64,000 nucleotides of DNA, taken from Enterobacter asburiae. Its GTDB lineage: Bacteria; Pseudomonadota; Gammaproteobacteria; Enterobacterales; Enterobacteriaceae. Shown one piece after another: positions 1 to 8,336 of this stretch; within the stretch, counting starts at the first letter, position 1; each line of letters begins with the position of its first letter. The DNA is taken from the NCBI RefSeq assembly GCF_024599655.1, contig NZ_CP102247.1, forward strand, positions 1,612,001-1,676,000. Reading direction: 5' to 3'. The notes under the pieces were generated by a model. The model did no database searches. It was not told the DNA's origin and worked only from the letters and a program-made list of their open reading frames with translations. The position numbers were made by a program, and so were the translations under genes.

Positions 1-31
1 CGTTACGTACTTCTGCTTCGATAGTGAACAT
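1..31 (-). CDS. rplY: 50S ribosomal protein L25, N-terminal fragment at window edge
   Basis: Read on the minus strand from an ATG at 31, the first ten codons give MFTIEAEVRN, which matches the start of L25, the ribosomal protein that binds 5S rRNA. An AGAGAGA stretch just upstream can serve as ribosome binding site. The gene continues beyond base 1, so only about a tenth is visible. In E. coli rplY lies directly downstream of radD (yejH) in the same direction, which is the arrangement here. The identity therefore rests on a short peptide plus synteny. Confidence 0.8.
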   Translation of the reverse strand, partial: MFTIEAEVRN

Positions 32-117
32 TGATTTCTCTCTGTATTTAAAACCCTGCTACAGGCGACCCAGCAGCAGGTGAGTGTTCTGCCTCACGGA
101 TGTGAAGCGGGCGGCAT

Positions 118-144
118 TTTATACTCAAATGCCCCTCACATCAA
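118..144 (-). promoter_or_regulatory. Candidate promoter for rplY
   Basis: On the minus strand a TTGATG (139-144) is followed after 15 bases by TATAAA (118-123), both between the radD stop and the rplY start. The spacer is short, so this is only a plausible sigma-70 match. It leaves a leader of roughly 80 bases before rplY, in line with reported leader-based autoregulation of L25 in E. coli. Confidence 0.35.
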
Positions 145-156
145 TGAAAAGTCCCG

Positions 157-1917
157 CTAACCGCGCAATTCGTTGGCGCGACGGAAGCGACCTTCGTAGT
201 CAAAGAGTTTCTCGCGCACCTGCCAGAACTGGCCTTTCTTACGGGCGACGACAAAATCCGGATGGCGCAATAACACCTGCTGGCGCACGATATCGGCCAC
301 GGTTATCCAGCGCAGGGGGACGCCCGGCGTTCGGGTATGCGGGCGGATAAACAGCTGTTCGAAGGCCATTCGCTGAGCAGGCGTCTGGACCCGGAAGCGC
401 TCGCTGACGTCCGCGCCGTCTTCGTCGTAATAGGTGATTTTTAACCACTCACCTTTTTCATCGGCACCGGGCTGCAGCGCCATGCCGGAACAGCGCAGCA
501 CCAACGCATCTTTCAGCTTTAGCGCCGCTTTCAGCATGTCGTCCGGGTCAACCAGCACCGTGTCGCATTCCCGGCAGCGGCGCGCGGCAATGTCGTTTTC
601 GGCGTTGCACTGCGGGCAGTTCTTAAAGCGGAAACGGAAATCGCACTGCTCGCGATGCCCGTCATCATCTTCAAACCAGCCCTGACAGCGGCGGCCAAAG
701 TGTTCGATCAGCGTACCGTCGGCGGTGGTTTTTCCCCAGAAGGTGTTGGCAAACCCGCAGGCTGGGCAAAAGACCTGCACGGGCACGTTGTCGCTTTTCC
801 CTTTTGGCGCGCCGACTTCAGGCGTATAGAGATCGTGCGGGTTACCGGCATAATCCAGAATCAGGCAGTCTGTTTTTCCCGGGGCCAGACGCAGGCCGCG
901 GCCAACAATTTGCTGATACAGACTGACCGATTCGGTCGGGCGCAGAATGGCGATCAGGTCGACGTGCGGGGCGTCAAAGCCGGTGGTCAATACCGACACG
1001 TTAACCAGATAGCGGAACCGCTGGGCCTTAAACGCGTCAATCAGGCTGTCGCGCTCCGGGCCGGGCGTCTCGCCGGTGATTAACGCCGCGTCGCCGGCGG
1101 GCAGTAACCCGGTGATTTCTCGCGCGTGCTCAACGGTGGCGGCAAAGATCATCACCCCTTTGCGCGTCGCGGCGAACTCCTCTATCTGGCTGATGATATG
1201 CGGCGTAATACGCTTCTGCTTTTTCAGCTCCTGGTTGAGATCCGCTTCGCTGAATAAGCCGTTGCTCTGCGCCTGCAGACGGCTGAAATCGTACTGTACC
1301 ACCGGCATATCCAGCCGTTCAGGCGGCGTCAGGTAGCCATGTTTAATCATGTAGCGCAGCGGAAGTTCGTAAATGCAGTCGCTAAACAGGGCCTTGTCAT
1401 CGCCGCGCACCATGCCGTGATAATGGTAGCGATAGATCCAGCCTTTCCCCAGACGAAACGGGGTCGCCGTCAGGCCCAGCAGGCGCAGGTCAGGGTTCAC
1501 CGCTTTCAGGTGGGCCAGGATTTGCTGGTACTGGCTGTCGTCGTCGTCGCTGATGCGGTGGCATTCGTCGACAATCAGCAGCGAAAATTCGCTGCGAAAC
1601 AGGTCCAGATTGCGCGCCACCGACTGCACGCTGCCAAAGACCACTTTACCGTGGCTCTCTTTGCGCTTCAGCCCGGCGGCGAAGATATCGGCTTCCAGCC
1701 CAAGCGCACAATACTTGGCGTGGTTTTGCGCGACGAGCTCTTTGACGTGCGCCAGCACCAGAACGCGACCGCGCGCCAGACGCGCCAGTTCGGCGATGAC
1801 CAGGCTTTTGCCTGCGCCGGTCGGAAGCACAATCGCCGCTGGCTCGCGGTGTTTACGGAACCAGGCGAGGGTGGCGTCAACGGCTTCCTGCTGATAGGGA
1901 CGAAGTGTAAAAGTCAT
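157..1917 (-). CDS. radD: RadD superfamily 2 DNA helicase/ATPase
   Basis: 586 residues, the same length as E. coli RadD (YejH). The order of motifs is that of a superfamily 2 helicase: Q-motif region LRPYQQEAV at the N-terminus, Walker A PTGAGKS (about 32-38), Walker B DECH (117-120), the TAT motif (150-152) and motif VI QIVGRGLR (336-343). Cysteine pairs follow, CPAC near 384 and CPQC/CREC near 434-453, suggesting zinc-ribbon elements. RadD helps survival of DNA damage and acts with RecA-dependent repair and SSB; that role is family knowledge. The ATG start lies 152 bases from the divergent rsuA, as in E. coli. Confidence 0.95.
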   Translation of the reverse strand: MTFTLRPYQQEAVDATLAWFRKHREPAAIVLPTGAGKSLVIAELARLARGRVLVLAHVKELVAQNHAKYCALGLEADIFAAGLKRKESHGKVVFGSVQSVARNLDLFRSEFSLLIVDECHRISDDDDSQYQQILAHLKAVNPDLRLLGLTATPFRLGKGWIYRYHYHGMVRGDDKALFSDCIYELPLRYMIKHGYLTPPERLDMPVVQYDFSRLQAQSNGLFSEADLNQELKKQKRITPHIISQIEEFAATRKGVMIFAATVEHAREITGLLPAGDAALITGETPGPERDSLIDAFKAQRFRYLVNVSVLTTGFDAPHVDLIAILRPTESVSLYQQIVGRGLRLAPGKTDCLILDYAGNPHDLYTPEVGAPKGKSDNVPVQVFCPACGFANTFWGKTTADGTLIEHFGRRCQGWFEDDDGHREQCDFRFRFKNCPQCNAENDIAARRCRECDTVLVDPDDMLKAALKLKDALVLRCSGMALQPGADEKGEWLKITYYDEDGADVSERFRVQTPAQRMAFEQLFIRPHTRTPGVPLRWITVADIVRQQVLLRHPDFVVARKKGQFWQVREKLFDYEGRFRRANELRG

Positions 1918-2069
1918 GGGGTCTCGGTTTCGTTATTCCGCACATAGTATGCCACGAAACTTTTTCCCTTGAGTGGCGCAACCAGACCATTATACTGAAC
2001 CGTTCCAGACTGCTTCTTTTTTCGGACCCGTTGTCCGACTTCCAGCACCATTAAGGCTAAAAAGATTTC

Positions 2070-2777
2070 ATGCGACTTGATAAGTTTATCGCTCAGCAAC
2101 TCGGCGTAAGCCGCGCTATTGCCGGGCGCGAAATTCGCGCCAGCCGCGTTACCGTGGATGGCGACATTGTGAGAGACAGCGCGTTCAAACTGCAACCTGA
2201 CCATCAGGTGGAGTATGACGGCAATCCGCTGACCCAGCAGCACGGTCCGCGCTACTTCATGCTCAATAAGCCGGAAGGCTACGTCTGCTCAACGGACGAT
2301 CCGGATCACCCGACGGTGCTCTATTTCCTTGATGAACCGGTGGCGCACAAGCTGCACGCCGCAGGCCGTCTCGACATCGACACCACGGGTCTGGTGCTGA
2401 TGACCGACGACGGGCAGTGGTCGCATCGCATTACTTCCCCGCGTCACCACTGCGAGAAAACCTATCTGGTCACGCTGGAGTCGCCGGTGTCGGATGACAC
2501 GGCAGAGCAATTCACGAAAGGCGTTCAGCTGCATAATGAAAAAGATCTGACCAAACCCGCCGTGCTTGAGGTAATCACGCCGACCGAAGTCCGTCTGACC
2601 ATCAGCGAAGGGCGTTACCATCAGGTGAAACGTATGTTTGCCGCCGTGGGGAACCGCGTTGTTGGCCTGCATCGTGAGCGGATTGGTGCGATTGAACTCG
2701 ATCCCGACCTGGCGCCAGGCGAATATCGCCCGTTAACGGAAGAAGAGATCGCCAGCGTCGGTCTGCCTTCGCACTAA
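2070..2777 (+). CDS. rsuA: 16S rRNA pseudouridine(516) synthase RsuA
   Basis: 235 residues. An N-terminal S4-like RNA-binding domain (about 1-55, MRLDKFIAQQLGVSR) is followed by the catalytic domain with the signature GRLDIDTTGL. Aspartate 102 in that motif is the catalytic residue of the RsuA/RluB/E/F family. The enzyme converts U516 of 16S rRNA to pseudouridine during small-subunit assembly in the cytoplasm. The gene is divergent from radD and is followed 15 bases later by bcr, so the two are probably co-transcribed. Confidence 0.95.
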   Translation: MRLDKFIAQQLGVSRAIAGREIRASRVTVDGDIVRDSAFKLQPDHQVEYDGNPLTQQHGPRYFMLNKPEGYVCSTDDPDHPTVLYFLDEPVAHKLHAAGRLDIDTTGLVLMTDDGQWSHRITSPRHHCEKTYLVTLESPVSDDTAEQFTKGVQLHNEKDLTKPAVLEVITPTEVRLTISEGRYHQVKRMFAAVGNRVVGLHRERIGAIELDPDLAPGEYRPLTEEEIASVGLPSH

Positions 2778-2792
2778 TTTCAGGAGAGCTCT

Positions 2793-3989
2793 GTGACCAC
2801 CAGGCCACACTCGTCGTTCAAAATCGTCTTCATTCTTGGCCTGCTGGCCATGCTGATGCCGCTGTCTATTGATATGTACCTGCCTGCGCTGCCGGTAATT
2901 TCTGCACAGTTTGGCGTCCCGGCGGGCAGCGCGCAGATGACGCTCAGCACCTATATTCTCGGCTTTGCCCTCGGCCAGCTGTTTTATGGCCCGATGGCGG
3001 ACAGCCTTGGACGCAAGCCCGTCATTCTGGGCGGGACGCTGGTCTTTGCTGCCGCAGCGGTGGCCTGTGCGCTGGCGCAGACCATCGATCATCTGATTAT
3101 CATGCGCTTCTTCCACGGTCTGGCGGCGGCAGCGGCAAGCGTGGTGATTAACGCTCTGATGCGCGATATCTACCCGAAGGAAGAGTTCTCCCGGATGATG
3201 TCGTTCGTGATGCTGGTGACGACGATTGCGCCACTGGTGGCACCCATGGCCGGTGGTGCGGTGCTGGTGTGGTTTAGCTGGCACGTGATTTTCTGGATCC
3301 TGGCTCTGGCCGCCCTGCTTGCCTCGGCGATGATCTTCTTCTTTATTGATGAAACGCTCCCCGTCGAGCGCCGTCAGAAATTCCACATCCGAACCACAAT
3401 AGGCAACTTTGCCTCGCTGTTTCGCCACAAGCGCGTGCTCAGCTATATGCTGGCAAGCGGGTTCAGCTTCGCCGGGATGTTCTCCTTCCTGAGCGCTGGG
3501 CCGTTTGTCTACATCGAGCTGAACCACGTTTCGCCGCAGCACTTCGGCTATTACTTTGCGCTTAACATCGTCTTCCTGTTCATCATGACCATCATCAACA
3601 GCCGTTTTGTCCGGCGGGTGGGGGCGCTCAACATGTTCCGCGCCGGGCTGTGGATCCAGTTTGTGATGGCTATCTGGCTGGTGGTGAGCGCGTTTCTGGG
3701 CGTGGGCTTCTGGGCGCTGGTGGTCGGCGTGGCGGCCTTTGTCGGCTGCGTGTCGATGGTGTCATCAAATGGGATGGCGGTGATCCTCGATGAGTTTCCG
3801 CATATGGCGGGCACCGCATCTTCCCTGGCGGGGACGTTCCGCTTCGGCATCGGCGCTATCGTTGGCGCGTTGCTTTCGATGGCCACCTTTACGACGGCAT
3901 GGCCCATGCTGTGGGCGATGGCTTTTTGCGCAACCAGCTCGATACTCTTCTATCTTTACGCCAGTCGACCGCGAAAAGCGGCCCACTAA
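2793..3989 (+). CDS. bcr: Bicyclomycin/multidrug efflux MFS transporter Bcr
   Basis: 398 residues starting at a GTG with an AGGAGAG ribosome binding site seven bases upstream. The sequence is near identical in layout to E. coli Bcr, a 12-helix inner-membrane drug/proton antiporter of the DHA1 family. The DHA1 hallmark GPMADSLGRKP sits in the loop between helices 2 and 3 (about 67-77), and SIDMYLPALP is in helix 1. Known substrates in E. coli are bicyclomycin, sulfathiazole and dipeptides such as L-cysteine-containing ones. It follows rsuA closely and is terminated by the hairpin at 3999. Confidence 0.95.
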   Translation: MTTRPHSSFKIVFILGLLAMLMPLSIDMYLPALPVISAQFGVPAGSAQMTLSTYILGFALGQLFYGPMADSLGRKPVILGGTLVFAAAAVACALAQTIDHLIIMRFFHGLAAAAASVVINALMRDIYPKEEFSRMMSFVMLVTTIAPLVAPMAGGAVLVWFSWHVIFWILALAALLASAMIFFFIDETLPVERRQKFHIRTTIGNFASLFRHKRVLSYMLASGFSFAGMFSFLSAGPFVYIELNHVSPQHFGYYFALNIVFLFIMTIINSRFVRRVGALNMFRAGLWIQFVMAIWLVVSAFLGVGFWALVVGVAAFVGCVSMVSSNGMAVILDEFPHMAGTASSLAGTFRFGIGAIVGALLSMATFTTAWPMLWAMAFCATSSILFYLYASRPRKAAH

Positions 3990-3998
3990 AACACAGAG

Positions 3999-4021
3999 AA
4001 GGTCCGCCAGGGCCTTTTTTG
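3999..4021 (+). terminator. Rho-independent terminator after bcr
   Basis: AAGGTCC (3999-4005), loop GCCA and GGGCCTT (4010-4016) form a seven-pair stem with one G-U pair, followed at once by a T run. It starts 9 bases past the bcr stop. Confidence 0.8.
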
Positions 4022-4268
4022 TTGATGCATATCAACCAAACCCCCGTTCGTTTATGCCGTGTTTGTTTATTTTATGTAAAATCTATTTGTGTAAAAAGTC
4101 ACATCATTGTATTCAAAAAGGTTGAGTTAGATCGCAGAAACGGGTACATATAGCGCCGACGCGAGCCTGGAAACGGATAAAAAAGCGCTGAATAGTGCAG
4201 GCTGGCGATGATGTGTTACTATAAATGTAAATAAATTGTGAAGTAAATTTTGCTTCCGGGGAACGAAC
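4021..4268 (+). other. Intergenic region upstream of yejG
   Basis: About 250 bases without a supportable gene. The last part is A+T-rich and carries TACTATAAAT around 4216-4225, a plausible -10 region for yejG, but no convincing -35 partner was seen. A short open frame over the left part has no ribosome binding site and no recognisable product. Confidence 0.4.
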
Positions 4269-4613
4269 GTGAATACATTACAACTCTCCATTGTCCATCG
4301 CTTGCCCCAGAGCTATCGCTGGTCGGCGGGTTTTGCAGGTTCGAAAGTTGAACCGATTCCGCAAAACGTCGCGGGCTGCGAAAACTGCCTGGTCGCGCTC
4401 AAGCTGTTGAGCCCGAGCGACGAAAATGCATGGCGGGTGATGGAGCGTCTCAGTCAGGCCCTGACGGATATCGAAGTGGACAGCTCCGTACTGGAGTGTG
4501 AAGGTGAGCCGTGCCTGTTTGTGAAAAGCCAGGACGAGTTTGCCGCTACCTGCCGTCTGAAGAATTTTGGCGTTGCCATCGCTGAGCCTTTCTCCGGCCA
4601 GTACCCGTTCTGA
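4269..4613 (+). CDS. yejG: Conserved protein YejG
   Basis: 114 residues from a GTG start preceded by GGGGAA. The sequence matches enterobacterial YejG over its whole length (LSIVHRLPQSYRWSAGFAGSKVEPIP near the start, AATCRLKNFGVAIAEPF at the end). The protein is small, soluble and rich in conserved cysteines (CENC, ECEGEPC), with no assigned enzyme activity that I can support; E. coli mutants have been linked to aminoglycoside tolerance. It converges on yejF with only three bases between the stop codons. Confidence 0.9.
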   Translation: MNTLQLSIVHRLPQSYRWSAGFAGSKVEPIPQNVAGCENCLVALKLLSPSDENAWRVMERLSQALTDIEVDSSVLECEGEPCLFVKSQDEFAATCRLKNFGVAIAEPFSGQYPF

Positions 4614-4616
4614 CCG

Positions 4617-6206
4617 CTAGTCTGCCGACAACAGCTGGCGCGTGTAGCGCTGCGTTGGCGCGCTAAATACGCGCTGGCACTCACCCTGCTCGACCACTTC
4701 TCCCTGTCGCAACACAATCACCTGATGGCATAGCGCCCGCACCACCTGTAGATCGTGGCTGATAAAGATATAGGCCAGCCGGTGCTTTTCCTGAAGCCCT
4801 TTCAGCAGGGCCAGGATCTGCGCCTGAACGGTTCTGTCCAGCGACGACGTCGGTTCATCCAGAATAATCAGCTCCGGTTTCAGGATCAGCGCGCGGGCAA
4901 TGGCAATACGCTGGCGCTGCCCGCCGGAGAATTCAGCCGGATAGCGGTGGCGGGTCCCGGCATCTAAGCCCACTTCGGCCATCACCCGCATAACTTCCTG
5001 CTCTCGCTGCTGAGCGCTCAGGCCGGGCTGATGCACGCGCAGGCCCTCTTCGATAATCTGCAACACGCTGAGCCGTGGGTTAAGCGAGGAGTTAGGATCC
5101 TGAAACACTACCTGCATGCGGGGCCGCACGGGCAGCATCTGACGGCGGTTCCAGCGGTGCAGCGGCATATCGTCAAAGAGGATCTCGCCCTGGGAGGCAA
5201 TTAAGCGCAGCAGCGCCAGACCGGTGGTGCTCTTACCCGAACCGGATTCGCCCACCAGCCCCAGGGATTCTCCCGGGCGCAGCGAGAAGCTGATGTTTTT
5301 CAGCACTAGGTTCCGATCGACAATGCGCCGCAGAATACCTTTGCGGATCGGGAACGACACGGACAGATCCTCAACGCGCAGCAGCGGTGTGCTGTCGGCC
5401 GCGAGAGGAACCGGGTCGCCGGAGGGGTCGCTGTCGAGCAAACGCTGCGTATAGGGGTGCTGCGGCGCGCTCAGCAGCGTGGACGCGGTATTCTGTTCAA
5501 CGCACCGTCCGTTTTGCATCACCGCGACGCTGTCGGCCAGCTTTCTCACAATGCTTAGGTTATGCGTGATAAATAGCAGGCTCATGTTCAGCTCGTCACG
5601 CAGTTCCCGCAGCAGCGTCAATATTTGCGCCTGTACCGTCACGTCCAGCGCCGTTGTAGGCTCGTCGGCAATTAACAGTTCGGGACGCGTGAGCAGGGCC
5701 ATGGCAATCATCACGCGCTGACGTTCGCCGCCGGAGAGCTGGTGCGGAAAATCATTCAGCCTTTTGGCCGCGTTGCGTATGCCTGTTCGCTCCAGACAGT
5801 CCAGAATTTCTCCCCGTGCGGCCTCTTTGCGCATCCCCCGGTGCAGGGAGAGCACTTCATAGAGCTGTTTCTCCAGGCTGTGCAGCGGGTTGAGGGAAAC
5901 CATCGGCTCCTGGAAGATCATCGCGATTTTGTTGCCGCGAATGCCGCGCAGGGTATGTTCGTCGGCGTGCAGTAGCGAACGGCCGTGAAACAGAATATCT
6001 CCTTGCGGGTAGCTGACCGGCGGGGACGGTAACAGGCGCAGGATGGAGAGTGCTGAGACGCTCTTGCCTGAACCCGACTCGCCCACCAGGGCCAGCGTTT
6101 CACCGGGCTGGATCTGCAGCGACAGGTCGGTGACCACGGTGCGCGTCTCGCCCTGCGTTGAAAAGGCAATCGACAGGTTATCAATGCTGAGAAGAGGCTG
6201 GGTCAT
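4617..6206 (-). CDS. yejF: Peptide ABC importer, duplicated ATPase YejF
   Basis: 529 residues. Two complete ABC ATPase domains are fused in one chain: each has a Walker A GESGSGKS, and the signatures are LSGGERQR and FSGGQRQR, followed by IADEPTTALD and ILDEPTSSLD Walker B/D-loop segments. The protein energises the YejABEF peptide importer, known for uptake of microcin C in E. coli. An upstream in-frame ATG at 6254 lies inside yejE. The start at 6206 was chosen because it is one base after the yejE stop and gives MTQPLLSIDNL, the conserved family N-terminus. Confidence 0.95.
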   Translation of the reverse strand: MTQPLLSIDNLSIAFSTQGETRTVVTDLSLQIQPGETLALVGESGSGKSVSALSILRLLPSPPVSYPQGDILFHGRSLLHADEHTLRGIRGNKIAMIFQEPMVSLNPLHSLEKQLYEVLSLHRGMRKEAARGEILDCLERTGIRNAAKRLNDFPHQLSGGERQRVMIAMALLTRPELLIADEPTTALDVTVQAQILTLLRELRDELNMSLLFITHNLSIVRKLADSVAVMQNGRCVEQNTASTLLSAPQHPYTQRLLDSDPSGDPVPLAADSTPLLRVEDLSVSFPIRKGILRRIVDRNLVLKNISFSLRPGESLGLVGESGSGKSTTGLALLRLIASQGEILFDDMPLHRWNRRQMLPVRPRMQVVFQDPNSSLNPRLSVLQIIEEGLRVHQPGLSAQQREQEVMRVMAEVGLDAGTRHRYPAEFSGGQRQRIAIARALILKPELIILDEPTSSLDRTVQAQILALLKGLQEKHRLAYIFISHDLQVVRALCHQVIVLRQGEVVEQGECQRVFSAPTQRYTRQLLSAD

Positions 6207-6207
6207 T

Positions 6208-7233
6208 TTATACCGCCTTGTTCGGATCGAAGGCATCGCGCACGGCTTCGCCAATAAAAATCAGCAGCGAAAGCAGCACGGCCACGGAAAGAAAGGCGGC
6301 GATGCCTAACCACGGCGCCTGCAGGTTGTTTTTGCCCTGCAGCAGCAGTTCGCCGAGCGACGGGGAACCCAGCGGTAGCCCGAAACCAAGAAAATCCAGC
6401 GAGGTGAGGGTGGTGATGGAGCTGCACAGAATAAACGGCAGGAAGGTGAGCGTTGCGACCACCGCGTTGGGCAGCATATGGCGGAAGATGATCCCCCGGT
6501 CGCTCACGCCAAGCGCCTGCGCGGCGCGAATGTAGTCGAAATTACGGGTGCGCAGAAACTCCGCCCGCACCACGCCCACCAGCGCCATCCAGCCGAACAG
6601 GACGGTGATGCCTAACAGCCACCAGAAGCCAGGCTGCACCACGCTGGAAAGCAGGATGATCAGAAACAGCGTTGGCATGCCTGACCAGACTTCAATAACC
6701 CGCTGGCCCCACAGGTCAATTTTCCCGCCGTAGTAGCCCTGAACGGCACCCGCCACGACGCCCATCACGCTTGAGAAGATCGTCAGCATCAGCCCAAAGA
6801 GAAGAGAAATTCGCGTGCCATAAAGGATGCGCGCCAGCACGTCGCCGCCGTTAGCATCGGTTCCCAGCCAGTTTTGCGCGGAGGGCGGGGAAGGGAAGGG
6901 GGTCGTAGTAGCAAAGTTAATGCTGTTTGCGCCAAAGCGCACCGGTGCCCAGAGCGCCCAGCCGTGCTGCTCAATCTGCTGGCGAAGCCACGGATCCTGA
7001 TACTCCGCCGGTGTCGCAAACGGGCCGCCAAAGTCGCTTTCGCTGTAGTTGGCGATAACCGGCACGTACCAGCGGTCGTTAAAATGCACCAGCAGCGGTT
7101 TGTCGTTGGCGATCAGCTCCGAACACATGCTTAAGGCAAACAGCACGGCAAAAATCCACAGCGACCAGTAGCCGCGGCGGTTGTGGCGAAAGCGGGCCCA
7201 GCGGGCCTGGTTGACGGGGCTTAAACGCGGCAT
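6208..7233 (-). CDS. yejE: Peptide ABC importer permease YejE
   Basis: 341 residues, an inner-membrane permease of the DppC/OppC type. An N-terminal helix (about 25-42) is followed by a periplasmic segment and then five further helices. The EAA loop AQALGVSDRGIIFRHMLPN (about 240-258) contacts the ATPase. Its start overlaps the yejB stop by one base (TGATG), so translation is probably coupled. It forms the heterodimeric channel with YejB for peptides delivered by YejA. Confidence 0.95.
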   Translation of the reverse strand: MPRLSPVNQARWARFRHNRRGYWSLWIFAVLFALSMCSELIANDKPLLVHFNDRWYVPVIANYSESDFGGPFATPAEYQDPWLRQQIEQHGWALWAPVRFGANSINFATTTPFPSPPSAQNWLGTDANGGDVLARILYGTRISLLFGLMLTIFSSVMGVVAGAVQGYYGGKIDLWGQRVIEVWSGMPTLFLIILLSSVVQPGFWWLLGITVLFGWMALVGVVRAEFLRTRNFDYIRAAQALGVSDRGIIFRHMLPNAVVATLTFLPFILCSSITTLTSLDFLGFGLPLGSPSLGELLLQGKNNLQAPWLGIAAFLSVAVLLSLLIFIGEAVRDAFDPNKAV

Positions 7234-8327
7234 CAGCGGCCCTCAAAATCGATTCGGGGATCGACCAGCGTATAGCTGATATCGCTGATGATATTCAGCA
7301 GCAGGCCTATCAGGGTGAAAATATAGAGTGTGCCAAACATCACCGGATAATCGCGCGACACGGTAGCCTCATAGCCCAGCAGCCCCAGGCCGTTGAGCGA
7401 GAACATCACCTCTATCAGCAGCGAGCCGGTAAAAAACATGCCGATGAACGTGGCCGGAAATCCGGCAATCACCAGCAGCATGGCGTTGCGGAACACGTGT
7501 TTCCACATGATCTGCTTCTCGCTTACGCCCTTGGCGCGGGCAGTCACGACGTACTGCTTACGGATTTCATCGAGAAAGGCGTTTTTGGTCAACATGGTCA
7601 GGGCCGCAAACCCGCCGATGACCGTTGCCAGCACCGGCAGCGTGATATGCCAGAGATAGTCAGTGATTTTCTGATACCACGGCAGGGAGCTGAAATCGGC
7701 GGAGACCAGCCCCCGCAGCGGGAAGAGGTCGAAATAACTTCCCCCGGCAAAAAAGACAATCAGCAGGACGGCAAACAGAAACGCCGGAATGGCATAGCCG
7801 ATGATGATGAACGTGCTGCTCCAGATATCGAAGCGGCTGCCGTTGTACACCGCTTTGCGGATCCCGAGCGGTATAGAGACCAGATAGATGATCAGCGTTC
7901 CCCACAGCCCCAGCGTTATCGACACCGGCAGGCTTTGCTTGATCAACGTTAACACTGAGGCACTGCGAAACAGGCTGTCGCCAAAATCAAAGCGGATGTA
8001 ATCCCAGAGCATTTTGAAATAGCGCTCGTGAATCGGTTTGTCAAAGCCGTAGCGGTGGGTGATCTCGGCGATCACTTCCGGATCCAGCCCGCGTCCGCCG
8101 CGATAATGGCTTTCACTGATATTCCCTACGCCGGTTCGCGCATGGCTCGCGCCCATCCCTTCGCCGCCACCGCCGGGCATGCCGCCGCTGTTGCCAAATT
8201 CAATGGCGGCAATTGCCTGATCGACCGGGCCGCCGGGGGCGATTTGCACGATAAAAAAGTTAATCGTGATGATGGCCCACAGGGTGGGGATGACCAGCAG
8301 GAGACGACGGATAAGATACGCACCCAT
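7233..8327 (-). CDS. yejB: Peptide ABC importer permease YejB
   Basis: 364 residues, DppB/OppB-type permease. It begins MGAYLIRRLLLVIPTLW, the typical first helix of this family, and has a glycine-rich periplasmic insertion (about 43-62) typical of YejB. The EAA loop ARAKGVSEKQIMWKHVFRN is near 265-283. It sits 9 bases downstream of yejA and overlaps yejE, inside the yejABEF operon. Confidence 0.95.
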   Translation of the reverse strand: MGAYLIRRLLLVIPTLWAIITINFFIVQIAPGGPVDQAIAAIEFGNSGGMPGGGGEGMGASHARTGVGNISESHYRGGRGLDPEVIAEITHRYGFDKPIHERYFKMLWDYIRFDFGDSLFRSASVLTLIKQSLPVSITLGLWGTLIIYLVSIPLGIRKAVYNGSRFDIWSSTFIIIGYAIPAFLFAVLLIVFFAGGSYFDLFPLRGLVSADFSSLPWYQKITDYLWHITLPVLATVIGGFAALTMLTKNAFLDEIRKQYVVTARAKGVSEKQIMWKHVFRNAMLLVIAGFPATFIGMFFTGSLLIEVMFSLNGLGLLGYEATVSRDYPVMFGTLYIFTLIGLLLNIISDISYTLVDPRIDFEGR

Positions 8328-8336
8328 GATGATTCC